From Planctomycetaceae bacterium (GTDB lineage Bacteria; Planctomycetota; Planctomycetia; Pirellulales; Pirellulaceae), in the NCBI GenBank assembly GCA_016794985.1, contig JAEUIQ010000008.1:186001-250000 (forward strand): DNA of 64,000 bases, read 5' to 3'. Numbering within the stretch: the stretch's first letter is position 1; each line of letters opens with the position of its first letter. Shown piece by piece: positions 8,539-17,126 of this stretch. The notes beneath the pieces are model-generated. The model was not told the origin of the DNA, made no database searches, and saw only the letters and a program-made list of their open reading frames with translations. The position numbers were made by a program, and so were the translations under genes.

Positions 8539-11500
8539 ATGTTCTCCAAACCTCCGCAGTACTCGCTCGACCAACTCACTCGTTGGGTCGAGGACCATTT
8601 TCGACTTAGTGATTTGAACTTGAAGCCGTTGCCCAGCGAACGCGATGCGGTTTTTTGCGTTCTAGTTGCTCGGTCGGCCAAATATATTTTGAAAGTCTCC
8701 AATCCGGACGAAAGTTGGGATTTCTTGGAAGCCCAAAACGGGATGCTGGACCGCGTTTCGGAACTCACCCCGCAGTCGTGCCGTGTGGTTCCCAATCGAT
8801 TCGGCAAGCGTATCAGCCAATGGGTTGATTGGGAGGGGCGAGCTTGTGCCGTTCGGTTGTTGAGCTTCGTCGCTGGTGAGGTCTTGGCAAATGTTGTGTA
8901 TCGTTCACCGAAACTTCTCGAAGAGATTGGGCTATATCTTGGCCGCTTGGATTCGGCCGTATCCGACTACCACCACCCTGCCCTGGTGCGAACATTGCCT
9001 TGGGACCTACAACAGGGTCGGCAATTAGTTCAGCAACTTGCTCATCACGTCGATTCTGCTGAGTTACGACAACAGTTGGAACTCTGTTTACGAATCTATG
9101 ATTCCCAGGTCGCACCGGTCGCTGAAGATTTGCCACGCAGCGTCATTCACAATGATGCGAATGATCACAATATATTGGTTCAAGTGTCGAACGACGTTTC
9201 TCAGGACTGCGTTTCAGGTCTAATCGATTTTGGAGATGCGGTCGAAACATGGACAATCAGCGAACTGGCGATTGCCCTGGCCTACCTCTTGTTGGATGCG
9301 AACGACCCATGGTCGATGATCGTCCCCGTTGTTCGTGGGTACCATCGGCAACGGTCCTTGAGTGAGATCGAATTGCAGGCATTGTTCCCATTGGTATTGT
9401 TGCGACTGTGTACCAGTGTGGTGATGGCGGCGGAAGGAATCAGTCGCGACCCAAACAATGCCTATCTTCAGATTAGTCAACAACCTGTGCAACGCACGCT
9501 GCCCCGCTTGTTAGAGATTGCACCGCAATTGGCCGAGGCCGTGGTGCGCGATGCTTGCGGGTTCTCGCCATTGGCTCGCTCTGCGGCATGGACCCAGTGG
9601 TTGGCAACCGAACGAGGCCAGTTTCACTTTCCGTTGGGCCTTAAATCAAACGCCACGGGATGTCGCTTGGACCTGAGCAGTGAAAGCGAATTATTAGCAA
9701 CGATGAATTGGCCGATTCAAGAAGCTCCCTTGACCGATGTGATCACGGCAACGATCAAAGAGCAAGGGGCTGACTACGGAATCGGGCACTATTTCGAGCC
9801 TCGCTCGCTCTACCAGTCCGAGCATTTTGGGGTAAGTCAACCGCCCGCTCAACGCCGAACGATTCATCTTGGAATCGATTTGTTCGCCGAAGCGGGAGTG
9901 CCCGTGTTGGCCGTGGCCGATGGTTCCGTTCATGCAGTGGCGAGAATTGACTTGCCTTTAGACTATGGGACATTGGTTGTGCTGCGACACGAGTGGCCCG
10001 GCGGTTCACCTTTCTTTACGTTGTATGGTCATTTGGCCAAGTACGCGAAAAGCGAAGAAGATTGCAACGCGAATCGCCCACTCGCGCCAAAGTTAGGGGC
10101 CAAGGTTGCAGCTGGGCAGTGCTTGGGCATTTTGGGAAACCCATCCGAGAATGGTGGGTGGCCCCCTCACTTGCATTTTCAAGTTTTGATGGATGATTTG
10201 GGGGATGCAATCAGATTTCCTGGTGTTGGGCAGGCCGAACTGAGTCGCGTTTGGGCAGCCTTGTCGCCCAACCCGCAGTGGTTGCTGGACTTGCCCGCGC
10301 TACGTTCGCCTGAACATGAACAACCCACTACGGATCTCTGCGGTGCTCGGGAAGCATTGCGGAGCCAGCGGCTTCAGCGAATTGGCCGCAGTGTCCGACT
10401 TTCGTACGAAACCCCGTTGCATTTGGTGAGGGGGGCCGGTGTGTATTTGTTTGACTCATTTGGCCGACAGTACTTGGATGCCTACAACAATGTCCCGCAT
10501 GTTGGGCATTCGCACCCGGAAGTGATCGAGACCGCTCAGAAGCAATGGCGATTGCTCAATACCAATACCCGATACTTGCATCAAAATGCGATTCGGTTTG
10601 CAAAGAACTTGACCCGTACATTGCCGCCCTCGTTGGAAGTCTGCTTCTTCCTCAGCAGTGCCAGCGAAGCAAATGAATTAGCTTTGCGGTTGGCCCGCAG
10701 CTATGTTGCCAACCAACACAAGCTTGACCAGCGAACGCGGGCAACTCCGCCACGCGATGTCATCGTGATGGAAACCGCTTACCATGGTCATACAACTGGG
10801 CTGATTGATTGCAGTCCTTACAAACATGCTGGCCCGGGCGGCGTTGGTCGGCCCGATTGGGTGCATGTCGTCGAACTACCAGATGTCTACCGTGGCAAGC
10901 ATCGGGGTGCTGATGCGGGAGCACGGTACGCCGCGGAGGTGGCTGAAACCATCGTAAAAATCGGGCAAGAGGGGAAACAGTTAACGGCTTGGATGGCCGA
11001 GACTTGTCCCAGTGTCGGAGGCCAAGTAATCCTGCCTCACGATTATCTTGCCGAAGTGTATCGAGCCGTTCGGGCTGCCGGGGGTGTTTGCATTGCAGAT
11101 GAAGTGCAGACCGGTTACGGACGGATGGGCACCGCGTTTTACGCCTTCGAGATGCACAATGTCGTCCCTGATGTCGTCGTGTTAGGGAAACCCATCGGCA
11201 ACGGCTATCCGTTGGCGGCGGTTGTAACGACGAGAGCGATCGCGGACGCCTTTGATAACGGAATGGAGTTCTTCAGTACGTTTGGTGGCAGTACGGTCTC
11301 TTGTGCTGTTGGTGATTGTGTCCTAAACATCACGCTTCGAGAGAAGTTGCCAGAGCACGCTGCCAATGTCGGGCGATTCTTGCAAAGGGAGTTCGAACGC
11401 TTGCAGCGTCAGTTCGAATGGATTGGAGACGTCCGCGGCAGTGGATTGTTTTGGGGCTTGGATATTGTGAAAAGCCCCGAGACTCGCGAAGCCGACCCGA

Positions 11501-11712
11501 ATCGAGCAGGTTTCATCAAGCAAAGACTCTGCGATCAGGGCATACTGATTGGCACCGACGGCATCGCGAACAACGTGCTCAAAATTCGACCACCGTTACC
11601 ATTCAACATCGCTCACGCAGAGCAGTTGATTAACGGACTCGCCGAAGCCTGTCGTGCCACAAGGGCTAGTGTTGGCTCTTGCAGCTCGATGTCTGACGGC
11701 CTAAATGGATGA
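8539..11712 (+). CDS. Trifunctional fusion: APH-fold kinase, M23 peptidase domain, class III aminotransferase/phospho-lyase
   Basis: One open frame of 1057 residues. The ATG at 8539 follows AAGGAAAC, and the upstream part of the frame only shadows glcD. Domain 1 (about 1-350) is a choline/hydroxylysine-kinase-like APH fold with HNDANDHN (Asp206) and IDFGD (Asp230). Domain 2 (about 400-590) is a LytM/M23 peptidase with ligands in HLGID (His443, Asp447) and HLHF (His546). Domain 3 (about 610-1040) is a PLP class III aminotransferase with Lys884 in LGKPIGNGYP. Eukaryotic homologues of domains 1 and 3 are hydroxylysine kinase and the ammonia-phospholyases for phosphohydroxylysine or phosphoethanolamine, so phosphorylation then elimination of an amino alcohol is likely. 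The M23 role is unknown. Confidence 0.88.
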   Translation: MFSKPPQYSLDQLTRWVEDHFRLSDLNLKPLPSERDAVFCVLVARSAKYILKVSNPDESWDFLEAQNGMLDRVSELTPQSCRVVPNRFGKRISQWVDWEGRACAVRLLSFVAGEVLANVVYRSPKLLEEIGLYLGRLDSAVSDYHHPALVRTLPWDLQQGRQLVQQLAHHVDSAELRQQLELCLRIYDSQVAPVAEDLPRSVIHNDANDHNILVQVSNDVSQDCVSGLIDFGDAVETWTISELAIALAYLLLDANDPWSMIVPVVRGYHRQRSLSEIELQALFPLVLLRLCTSVVMAAEGISRDPNNAYLQISQQPVQRTLPRLLEIAPQLAEAVVRDACGFSPLARSAAWTQWLATERGQFHFPLGLKSNATGCRLDLSSESELLATMNWPIQEAPLTDVITATIKEQGADYGIGHYFEPRSLYQSEHFGVSQPPAQRRTIHLGIDLFAEAGVPVLAVADGSVHAVARIDLPLDYGTLVVLRHEWPGGSPFFTLYGHLAKYAKSEEDCNANRPLAPKLGAKVAAGQCLGILGNPSENGGWPPHLHFQVLMDDLGDAIRFPGVGQAELSRVWAALSPNPQWLLDLPALRSPEHEQPTTDLCGAREALRSQRLQRIGRSVRLSYETPLHLVRGAGVYLFDSFGRQYLDAYNNVPHVGHSHPEVIETAQKQWRLLNTNTRYLHQNAIRFAKNLTRTLPPSLEVCFFLSSASEANELALRLARSYVANQHKLDQRTRATPPRDVIVMETAYHGHTTGLIDCSPYKHAGPGGVGRPDWVHVVELPDVYRGKHRGADAGARYAAEVAETIVKIGQEGKQLTAWMAETCPSVGGQVILPHDYLAEVYRAVRAAGGVCIADEVQTGYGRMGTAFYAFEMHNVVPDVVVLGKPIGNGYPLAAVVTTRAIADAFDNGMEFFSTFGGSTVSCAVGDCVLNITLREKLPEHAANVGRFLQREFERLQRQFEWIGDVRGSGLFWGLDIVKSPETREADPNRAGFIKQRLCDQGILIGTDGIANNVLKIRPPLPFNIAHAEQLINGLAEACRATRASVGSCSSMSDGLNG

Positions 11713-12851
11713 AATTCTGGGTCTGATTGTAAAAGTAGGTGAGAGAATAGGTGCTCGTGAGAATTTAGAAATAGGTGCCACCTGTCTTGTTAGAATCTGG
11801 TTAAATGGAATGTACACCCCCATTTGAGGTGCCACGGATATTGATTGTTTAGCTCAAACCGAATTCAATTCAGCGAGGGTTTAAAGATCCGTTGAGTGGA
11901 TAAGTCGGACGGGTGACACACCTTCTCATGAGCGGTCTTCGTGCGAGGTGTCAAGCTCTAACGCGGCTACTGCTCGCAGGTTGAAACGCAGTTTTCGTTC
12001 TCAAGCTCAAATGTGGACGCTGCCGAGCTCGTGGTGGTAGCGACGTGGATTCACCACTGAGCAACCCAAACGGAAGCGCGCGAGGCGGTCGAATGACAAG
12101 CATCGCGTACTACTTGTGCGGTTGGCATCCATGTAGTTGCCCAGTCTTCCTCCCCCCAGAGTGACTCCGGCGGCGAGCAACGCGATTGTGGATCGGATCT
12201 TGAGTACCAAATTGCCAGCATCGGTTTTATGCCCAATGGTGGCGGTTTTGCAACTGAGAGCAAAAACGATCGGCCTACACACCGAACTGTCTGAAGCGAA
12301 GTCGGCATACGGTCTTCAAATGCCAAGCCACAGGGTGTTGCGTAAAGCCTAACGATCCGCCGAGTAAAGCGGCGGGTTTCATTCGCTTCGAATTCAACCG
12401 CTTGTTACTTCTAAATAGACTTGATTTGACATGGCCGAGAATTGTGCTGCCGCTAGGACGGCTCGGCATTTGTACCGATGAGCGTTCATCAGCGGTTGTC
12501 TAGATCGGCGGTGCGTTCCGTACTTGCGACGTCTGTTTTGCCTCGTAACGACTGCGCGTTTGTTTGAGTCTGTTGGATTGGATCTGGGGGGATCTGGTCG
12601 GTGTGCGCGCGGGTTTACTCGAACCGCTACTCGTGGGTCGAACGGCACCGCGTGATTTCAAAGTGCAAAAAAAAGAATTGCCCGAGTTGGCTTGGACATC
12701 GTTGTGTGTCAACTGAAAGAGCCAGGCGAGCGAGCCGATTATTCATTCCGGAGCGGTTAATGAAGAAGGCTTTCGAGTAGATTTGCATCAGAACCCATTT
12801 GGCTGGCAAACGTCTGCTGAAGTTGATGAAGTCGCGTCGGCATCTTCAAAA
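11713..12851. other. Gene-poor interval, about 1.1 kb
   Basis: No reading frame here has a recognisable protein, a plausible ribosome site or an operon context. Several short frames overlap on both strands with no family resemblance. The phrase GGTGCCAC occurs twice (near 11776 and 11831). A short inverted repeat CCGCC/GGCGG at about 12358-12377 is too weak to call a terminator. The stretch may be a decayed gene or mobile element, but no inverted ends or target duplications were found. Confidence 0.4.
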
Positions 12852-12887
12852 AATAAAAACCCGCAGCAGGATGTTTCCCGCTGCGGG
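12852..12887 (-). terminator. Intrinsic terminator of hsp20
   Basis: Read on the reverse strand, CCCGCAGC (12887-12880) pairs with GCTGCGGG (12867-12860) across a 12-base loop and is followed by TTTTTATTTTT. It lies about 60 bases after the hsp20 stop and is a textbook rho-independent terminator. Confidence 0.85.
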
Positions 12888-12948
12888 TGACAGACCATTC
12901 AAGTCATTCCGTTACGCAACCGCCCCAGGGCAATCGAGTCGCTCAAAG

Positions 12949-13431
12949 TTAGGCTTTCGTGCGAATGTCGATCTTTTTCGGTTGTGCGTCCTTGGCCTTC
13001 GGCACCTGGATCGTCAACACCCCGTTGTCCAGAGACGCAGAGACATTGTCGTTCTCGACAGGTTCGCGGAACGCGAGCACCCGCTGGAACTTACCGAACT
13101 TTCGTTCCCGCACATGCACATGATTCTTTTCTTCAGTTTTCGTCTCGTGCCTATGGCCAGTGACGGTCAACAGATCCTTCTTCAGTTCGATCGAGACGTC
13201 TTCCGGGGCAAACCCAGGCAAGTCCAGAATCACTTTGAACTCAGAATCTGTTTCAACGACTTCCCAAGCTGGAGCCAAAGTATCGGAAGCCGAACATTCC
13301 CGCAGCACTCGACTCGCAGGATTGCCTTCTCCGAAAAAATGGTTCATCACTTGGTCGAAGTCCCAAACCAAAGGATAACGAGACGACACGGAACGACCTT
13401 CCGAACGATTGGAAACTTGGCAATTCGTCAT
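12949..13431 (-). CDS. Small heat-shock protein, Hsp20/alpha-crystallin family
   Basis: A 160-residue chaperone that holds unfolding proteins. The alpha-crystallin domain spans about residues 50-155: PAWEVVETDSEFKVILDLPG, DVSIELKKDLLTVTGHR, and the conserved end LDNGVLTIQVPKA. The C-terminal IxI-like tail is KKIDIRTKA. The N-terminus is short and variable, as usual. A strong AAGGAG lies 8 bases before the ATG. The gene stands alone with its own terminator, and a perfect palindrome at 13490-13505 lies about 60 bases upstream. Confidence 0.93.
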   Translation of the reverse strand: MTNCQVSNRSEGRSVSSRYPLVWDFDQVMNHFFGEGNPASRVLRECSASDTLAPAWEVVETDSEFKVILDLPGFAPEDVSIELKKDLLTVTGHRHETKTEEKNHVHVRERKFGKFQRVLAFREPVENDNVSASLDNGVLTIQVPKAKDAQPKKIDIRTKA

Positions 13432-13489
13432 AGCTCAACTCCTTGTTGATAGTTGGTCTTGGTGCCAAACAACGCGAGTTACCCGTCGC

Positions 13490-13505
13490 GTTTTGGGACC
13501 AAAAC
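13490..13505. promoter_or_regulatory. Palindrome upstream of hsp20, possible operator
   Basis: GTTTTGG-GA-CCAAAAC is a perfect 7-bp inverted repeat with a 2-base spacer, 59-74 bases before the hsp20 start. The position suits a repressor site in the promoter or leader. It does not match CIRCE, whose half-sites are TTAGCACTC/GAGTGCTAA. No sigma-32-type promoter was identified with confidence. Confidence 0.3.
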
Positions 13506-13810
13506 TTGATGTTGCAAAAAGTCTGTTGTCCTGCGGCTAAACCCAGAACGACAACCTCCCGTTGCCGTCCGAGTCACGCAGTCCTACCCAGCAATGATCA
13601 TCGCTGGCGGAAAGAAAATGCAACGAACGTGCCAATCACATAAAAAGCGAATTTCGGTTGCTGCCAGCCAATTGAATCGGTCGAGAACCGCGGAAAACGC
13701 ATCCGAGACAGACTTTTTCCTGTCATTGTGTCAGCCAGAACTGCCCAAAAAATGACGATGGAGCGAAAGTATCCATCATTTAAGCTTGGTGTTAGCACAC
13801 AAAAAGTCGG

Positions 13811-14014
13811 CTAAACTTGTTCGCGAAGTGTCGTAAAGCTCAAGAATCCCAACACGCCACTGCCGACCGCGAACACCACATCGACGATCGGGTCCGAGTA
13901 TTTGAAAGGAGCCAGGCCCGCATTACCTGAAACGCCCATGATCAAATCCAATAAGAATAGGACGAAAACGAGCAACGAGATTACCAAGGCGATAATGCAC
14001 AGCAGTTTAGGCAT
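13811..14014 (-). CDS. Small two-helix membrane protein
   Basis: A 67-residue protein. Residues 2-26 are a hydrophobic helix (LLCIIALVISLLVFVLFLL) and a second segment spans about 43-58 (VVDVVFAVGSGVLGFL). A GAGG sits 7 bases before the ATG at 14014, which is better than the TTG two codons upstream. The loop between the helices holds a conserved-looking GLAPFKYSDP. Small proteins of this shape are common near stress genes in planctomycetes, but the function is unknown. It is transcribed alone. Confidence 0.65.
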   Translation of the reverse strand: MPKLLCIIALVISLLVFVLFLLDLIMGVSGNAGLAPFKYSDPIVDVVFAVGSGVLGFLSFTTLREQV

Positions 14015-14320
14015 GAACAAACCTCGACGAGCGCCTTTGGGTCTAGTGGGGCAATTCCGGTCGGGTTCAGTATAGCTAAGAAACCGAGTTTGTCAGCGCG
14101 TCCGCATACTTTTAATCACAACCCGCGCGGGTTTTACTGGCTCCGATGGACGGAGTTTAGCGATTTTGCGACGAATGCCGATTAAATGCAGAATTCCCAC
14201 AGACCAAACCCGACCAGTCTCGCACCGCATCCTGGGCAAGGATATGATACCCTGCAGGGCCAGTTGCCTTAAGCACTTGTTTGGATCATTTTCTGACCTG
14301 CCATTGTAGGAAGTTGTGAC

Positions 14321-15496
14321 GTGAGCCTGTTGTCTGCACAAATCGCCTCTCCGGTTGTTCAAGAGACACTTCGTCGCGAAATGCCGGTCGCGGAACGGTG
14401 GTCGTACTTCGATCATGCCGCGGTCGGACCACTGACCCGAGCGGCTGCGGAATCGATCAAACGTTACTTATCGCAATGTGCCGAATCAGGCGATGTTCAT
14501 TGGCCCCAGTGGGCTGCCGGGGTCGAACAAACGCGATCGTTGGCTGCCGCGATGATCGGTGCCTTGCCGGAAGAGATTGCCTTGGTCCACAGCACCACGG
14601 AAGGAATCTCGTTGGTCGCCGAAGGCCTGGATTGGCGGGCCGGCGATAACGTTGTGCTCCCCGCCGGAGAGTTTCCGACCAACGTTTATCCCTGGCTGCA
14701 TCTTCAAAGTCGTGGGGTCGAAGTTCGACAAGTCACCATGCCGGGAGTGGTGTGGGACTACCAAAGATTGGCGGATGCTTGCGACCAGCGAACGCGATTG
14801 ATCAGTTGCTCCTGGGTCGGTTACGCCAATGGATTTAGGTGCGACCCAGCCATTATTGGACAAATAGCGCGGCGCGTTGGAGCCTACTTCTTATTGGACG
14901 CGATTCAAGGGCTTGGCGTCTTTCCGCTTGACGTAAAAAGCGTCGGAGTTGATTTTCTGTCCGCTGATGGGCACAAGTGGATGCTCTCGCCAGAAGGGGC
15001 CGGAATGGCGTACATCCGTCACGAGCTCTTGGATCGATTGCGCCCCATGGTCGTAGGTTGGAATAGCGTTGTGGGTCGATTTGATTTCCAAAATCTGAAC
15101 CTGCAGTTGCGACCCGAAGCTGCCCGGTACGAGCCGGGCACGCAGAACATGATTGGACAATTGGCTTTTGGCGGAAGTCTGCGGACGTTGTGCCAAGTAG
15201 GACTGTCGCCAACAAGTTGGGCGTTAGCGGACCAGGTGCTGCAATCGGTGAGCAAACTAAGCCGACAGCTTCAAAAATTCGGGGCGGAGGTTTTGGAAAT
15301 TCCCGAGGAATGCCGCTCCGGAATTGTTATGTTCCAGCTTCCCGGTCTCGATGCGACGGTCGTTCGGCAGCGACTACTGGATGAAGGTGTCGTGGTGAGT
15401 TGTCGCGGAGGCCGCTTGCGAGCCGCCGTTCATGCGTACAACGACGACGCCGACATCGATCGATTGACAGCGGTTGTGGAGGAACTGTTGCGATGA
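14321..15496 (+). CDS. Class V aminotransferase (cysteine desulfurase-like)
   Basis: A 391-residue PLP enzyme starting at GTG 14321, with AGGAAG upstream. The fold-type I landmarks are YFDHAAVGPLT at the N-terminus, HSTTEGISLVAEGL, the Asp-containing LLDAIQGLGVFPLDV, and the Schiff-base Lys219 in SADGHKWML. YEPGTQN and the C-terminal SCRGGRLRAAVHAYND, which binds the substrate carboxylate, match selenocysteine lyase/isopenicillin-N-epimerase-like class V enzymes. The desulfurase catalytic cysteine loop is not evident, so sulfur transfer is unproven. Its stop overlaps the coaD start (ATGA), giving translational coupling. A selenocysteine tRNA lies 640 bases downstream. Confidence 0.85.
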   Translation: MSLLSAQIASPVVQETLRREMPVAERWSYFDHAAVGPLTRAAAESIKRYLSQCAESGDVHWPQWAAGVEQTRSLAAAMIGALPEEIALVHSTTEGISLVAEGLDWRAGDNVVLPAGEFPTNVYPWLHLQSRGVEVRQVTMPGVVWDYQRLADACDQRTRLISCSWVGYANGFRCDPAIIGQIARRVGAYFLLDAIQGLGVFPLDVKSVGVDFLSADGHKWMLSPEGAGMAYIRHELLDRLRPMVVGWNSVVGRFDFQNLNLQLRPEAARYEPGTQNMIGQLAFGGSLRTLCQVGLSPTSWALADQVLQSVSKLSRQLQKFGAEVLEIPEECRSGIVMFQLPGLDATVVRQRLLDEGVVVSCRGGRLRAAVHAYNDDADIDRLTAVVEELLR

Positions 15497-15993
15497 AGAC
15501 TGCGGTTTACACGGGATCTTTCGACCCGATTACCGTCGGGCACTTGAATGTGATCGAGCGTTCTGCCCGGATAGCGGAACGACTAATTGTTGGCGTTGGT
15601 ATCAATGCGCAAAAGCAGGAGCTGTTTACGGCTGAAGAACGCTGTGATTTGATTCGCGCTAGTATTATTGACTTGCCAAATGTCGAAATCCGCACGTTTC
15701 AAGGTTTGGCGGTTGATTTCGTTCGCCAGTGCGGGGCGCGAGTCATGATTCGCGGTGTTCGCCCTTTGACCGACATCGACGCCGAGTTCACGATGACTAG
15801 TGCGAACCGGCAATTGGATCCCGAGATCGAGACCATATTTTTGATGTCGGACCCCAGTTTCTCACACGTCTCCAGTTCTTTGATCAAACAGATCGCTCAC
15901 TTGGCCGACGACGAACAGTTGGGAAAGTTTTTGCCGCACCCAATCATTCAAAGAGTTCGCCAAAGGTTGAACGAACGTCGACAAAATCGTTGA
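15493..15993 (+). CDS. coaD: Phosphopantetheine adenylyltransferase
   Basis: A 166-residue cytoplasmic enzyme of CoA synthesis that makes dephospho-CoA from 4'-phosphopantetheine and ATP. The nucleotidyltransferase motif is GSFDPITVGHLNVI (T-x-G-H) near the start. RGVRPLTDIDAEFTMTSANRQLDPEIETIFL, here quoted in two parts as RGVRPLTDIDAE and MTSANRQLDPEIETIFL, and SSSLIKQIA complete the family pattern. Length is typical. The ATG overlaps the class V aminotransferase stop by four bases, so the two form an operon. Confidence 0.96.
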   Translation: MKTAVYTGSFDPITVGHLNVIERSARIAERLIVGVGINAQKQELFTAEERCDLIRASIIDLPNVEIRTFQGLAVDFVRQCGARVMIRGVRPLTDIDAEFTMTSANRQLDPEIETIFLMSDPSFSHVSSSLIKQIAHLADDEQLGKFLPHPIIQRVRQRLNERRQNR

Positions 15994-16137
15994 TGTGAAC
16001 TGACAACTCGTGGGAACGGTGTATAATTAGGCCGTACGATCGAGACGCGACCGACGACCTCCATGGTCTCGGCCAACGGACAGTGCGGTATGGGCCAATG
16101 GATGGGCCAGTTGGAGTATTCAGTAAAGATGAAATTT

Positions 16138-16233
16138 GGAAGTGTGAGTTTCCCTGGTGGGGGCCACGGTCTTCAAAACCGGTGGACGGTGCGATAAGGC
16201 ACGGTCGGTGGGTTCGATTCCCATACACTTCCG
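16138..16233 (+). tRNA. selC: Selenocysteine tRNA, anticodon TCA
   Basis: An 8-bp acceptor stem (GGAAGTGT 16138-16145 with ACACTTCC 16225-16232) is followed by discriminator G. The anticodon loop CTTCAAA (16171-16177) has TCA at 16173-16175. The T-arm is GGTGGGTTCGATTCCCAT-like, and the long variable arm is built on GTGC/GCAC. An extended acceptor stem, long extra arm and UCA anticodon together are specific to tRNA-Sec. The anticodon stem has one A/G mismatch or a bulge in my folding. CCA is not encoded. It implies that the organism decodes UGA as selenocysteine somewhere in its genome. Confidence 0.95.
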
Positions 16234-16252
16234 TTCTTGGTCAGGGTTACTT

Positions 16253-16945
16253 ATGCTGACGAACTCGCAAAGATATTTGTTTCCAAGTAATTGGTTGCTG
16301 GGAAAATTGCTTCTGGCCCATCGGTTATGGGGACCTTTGGTCTTGGTTCTTGGGTTCGGTTTGTCGTCGATTGCCAACTCGTTGTACGGACAACAGCGAT
16401 TGGAGATTGGCTCCCCGGCTCCTGGGTGGGTCGACCTGCTGGGAACCGACGATCAAAAACACTCGCTGGCTGACCTGCAAGACTATGACTTCGTTGTGGT
16501 TTGTTTTACTTGTAACACATGTCCTTACGCGATCGATTACGAAGATCGCTTGATCGCTCTTCATCAGCGCTTTCAAGATGGAACGAATCCGAAAGTAGCT
16601 ATAGTCGCAATCAACTCCAACGCGACGCCCGACGACCAACTGGATAAGATGAAAGAACGATCCGAACAGAAACGTTTTCCGTTCTGGTATCTGCGGGACG
16701 ATGACCATCAAGTTGCTAAGGAATTCAAAGCTCTGTACACCCCCGAGTTCTTTGTGTTGGATCGAGAACGAAAGATTCGGTACCAAGGAGCGTTGGACAA
16801 TAAAACCAAAGCGGAAGAGGTCACGCAGCAGTTTGTCGTCGAGGTCATTGAAACGCTCGCGAAGGGCCAAGAGCCATCCACGACCTACCAACCCGCCCGT
16901 GGTTGTAAGATTCGCTTTCCCAAGCCAAAACGCGACTTGGATTAA
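16253..16945 (+). CDS. Thioredoxin-fold protein of the AhpC/TSA or redoxin type
   Basis: A 230-residue protein. I chose the ATG at 16253 because the frame upstream runs through the tRNA. Residues about 18-42 are a hydrophobic signal or anchor segment. The redoxin domain begins with EIGSPAPGWVDLLGTDDQKHSLADL and has a CxxC centre in FTCNTCPYAIDYEDR; later YTPEFFVLDRERKIRYQGALD gives the cis-Pro strand and the C-terminal strands. Such proteins are exported peroxiredoxin/thiol-reductase-like proteins, common in planctomycetes with unknown partners. No in-frame UGA is present, so it is not a selenoprotein despite adjoining selC. Confidence 0.85.
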   Translation: MLTNSQRYLFPSNWLLGKLLLAHRLWGPLVLVLGFGLSSIANSLYGQQRLEIGSPAPGWVDLLGTDDQKHSLADLQDYDFVVVCFTCNTCPYAIDYEDRLIALHQRFQDGTNPKVAIVAINSNATPDDQLDKMKERSEQKRFPFWYLRDDDHQVAKEFKALYTPEFFVLDRERKIRYQGALDNKTKAEEVTQQFVVEVIETLAKGQEPSTTYQPARGCKIRFPKPKRDLD

Positions 16946-17126
16946 TCGCTTCAGACGCTCGATGCATGCGATATCGAGATTCAACGGTCCGTACCTGAAT
17001 CCGTCATGACGTCAAAATCGTCAAATTAGGTAGGGTCGGCAAAGTCGCGGGACCTTGGTCCTTGTACTGACGCTTCTTGATCGGACTGGCTGACGAAACA
17101 GTTGTTTTCAACTAGTTTATGAGAAG

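Noticed and set aside
11713-12948. Decayed insertion sequence
   Set aside because: No inverted ends, target duplication or transposase motif could be seen.
12799-13449. 216-residue forward frame over hsp20
   Set aside because: It is the antisense shadow of hsp20, whose crystallin domain, ribosome site and terminator are all on the reverse strand.
16157-16252. N-terminal extension of the thioredoxin-fold protein
   Set aside because: It would translate the selenocysteine tRNA; ATG 16253 begins the export segment.
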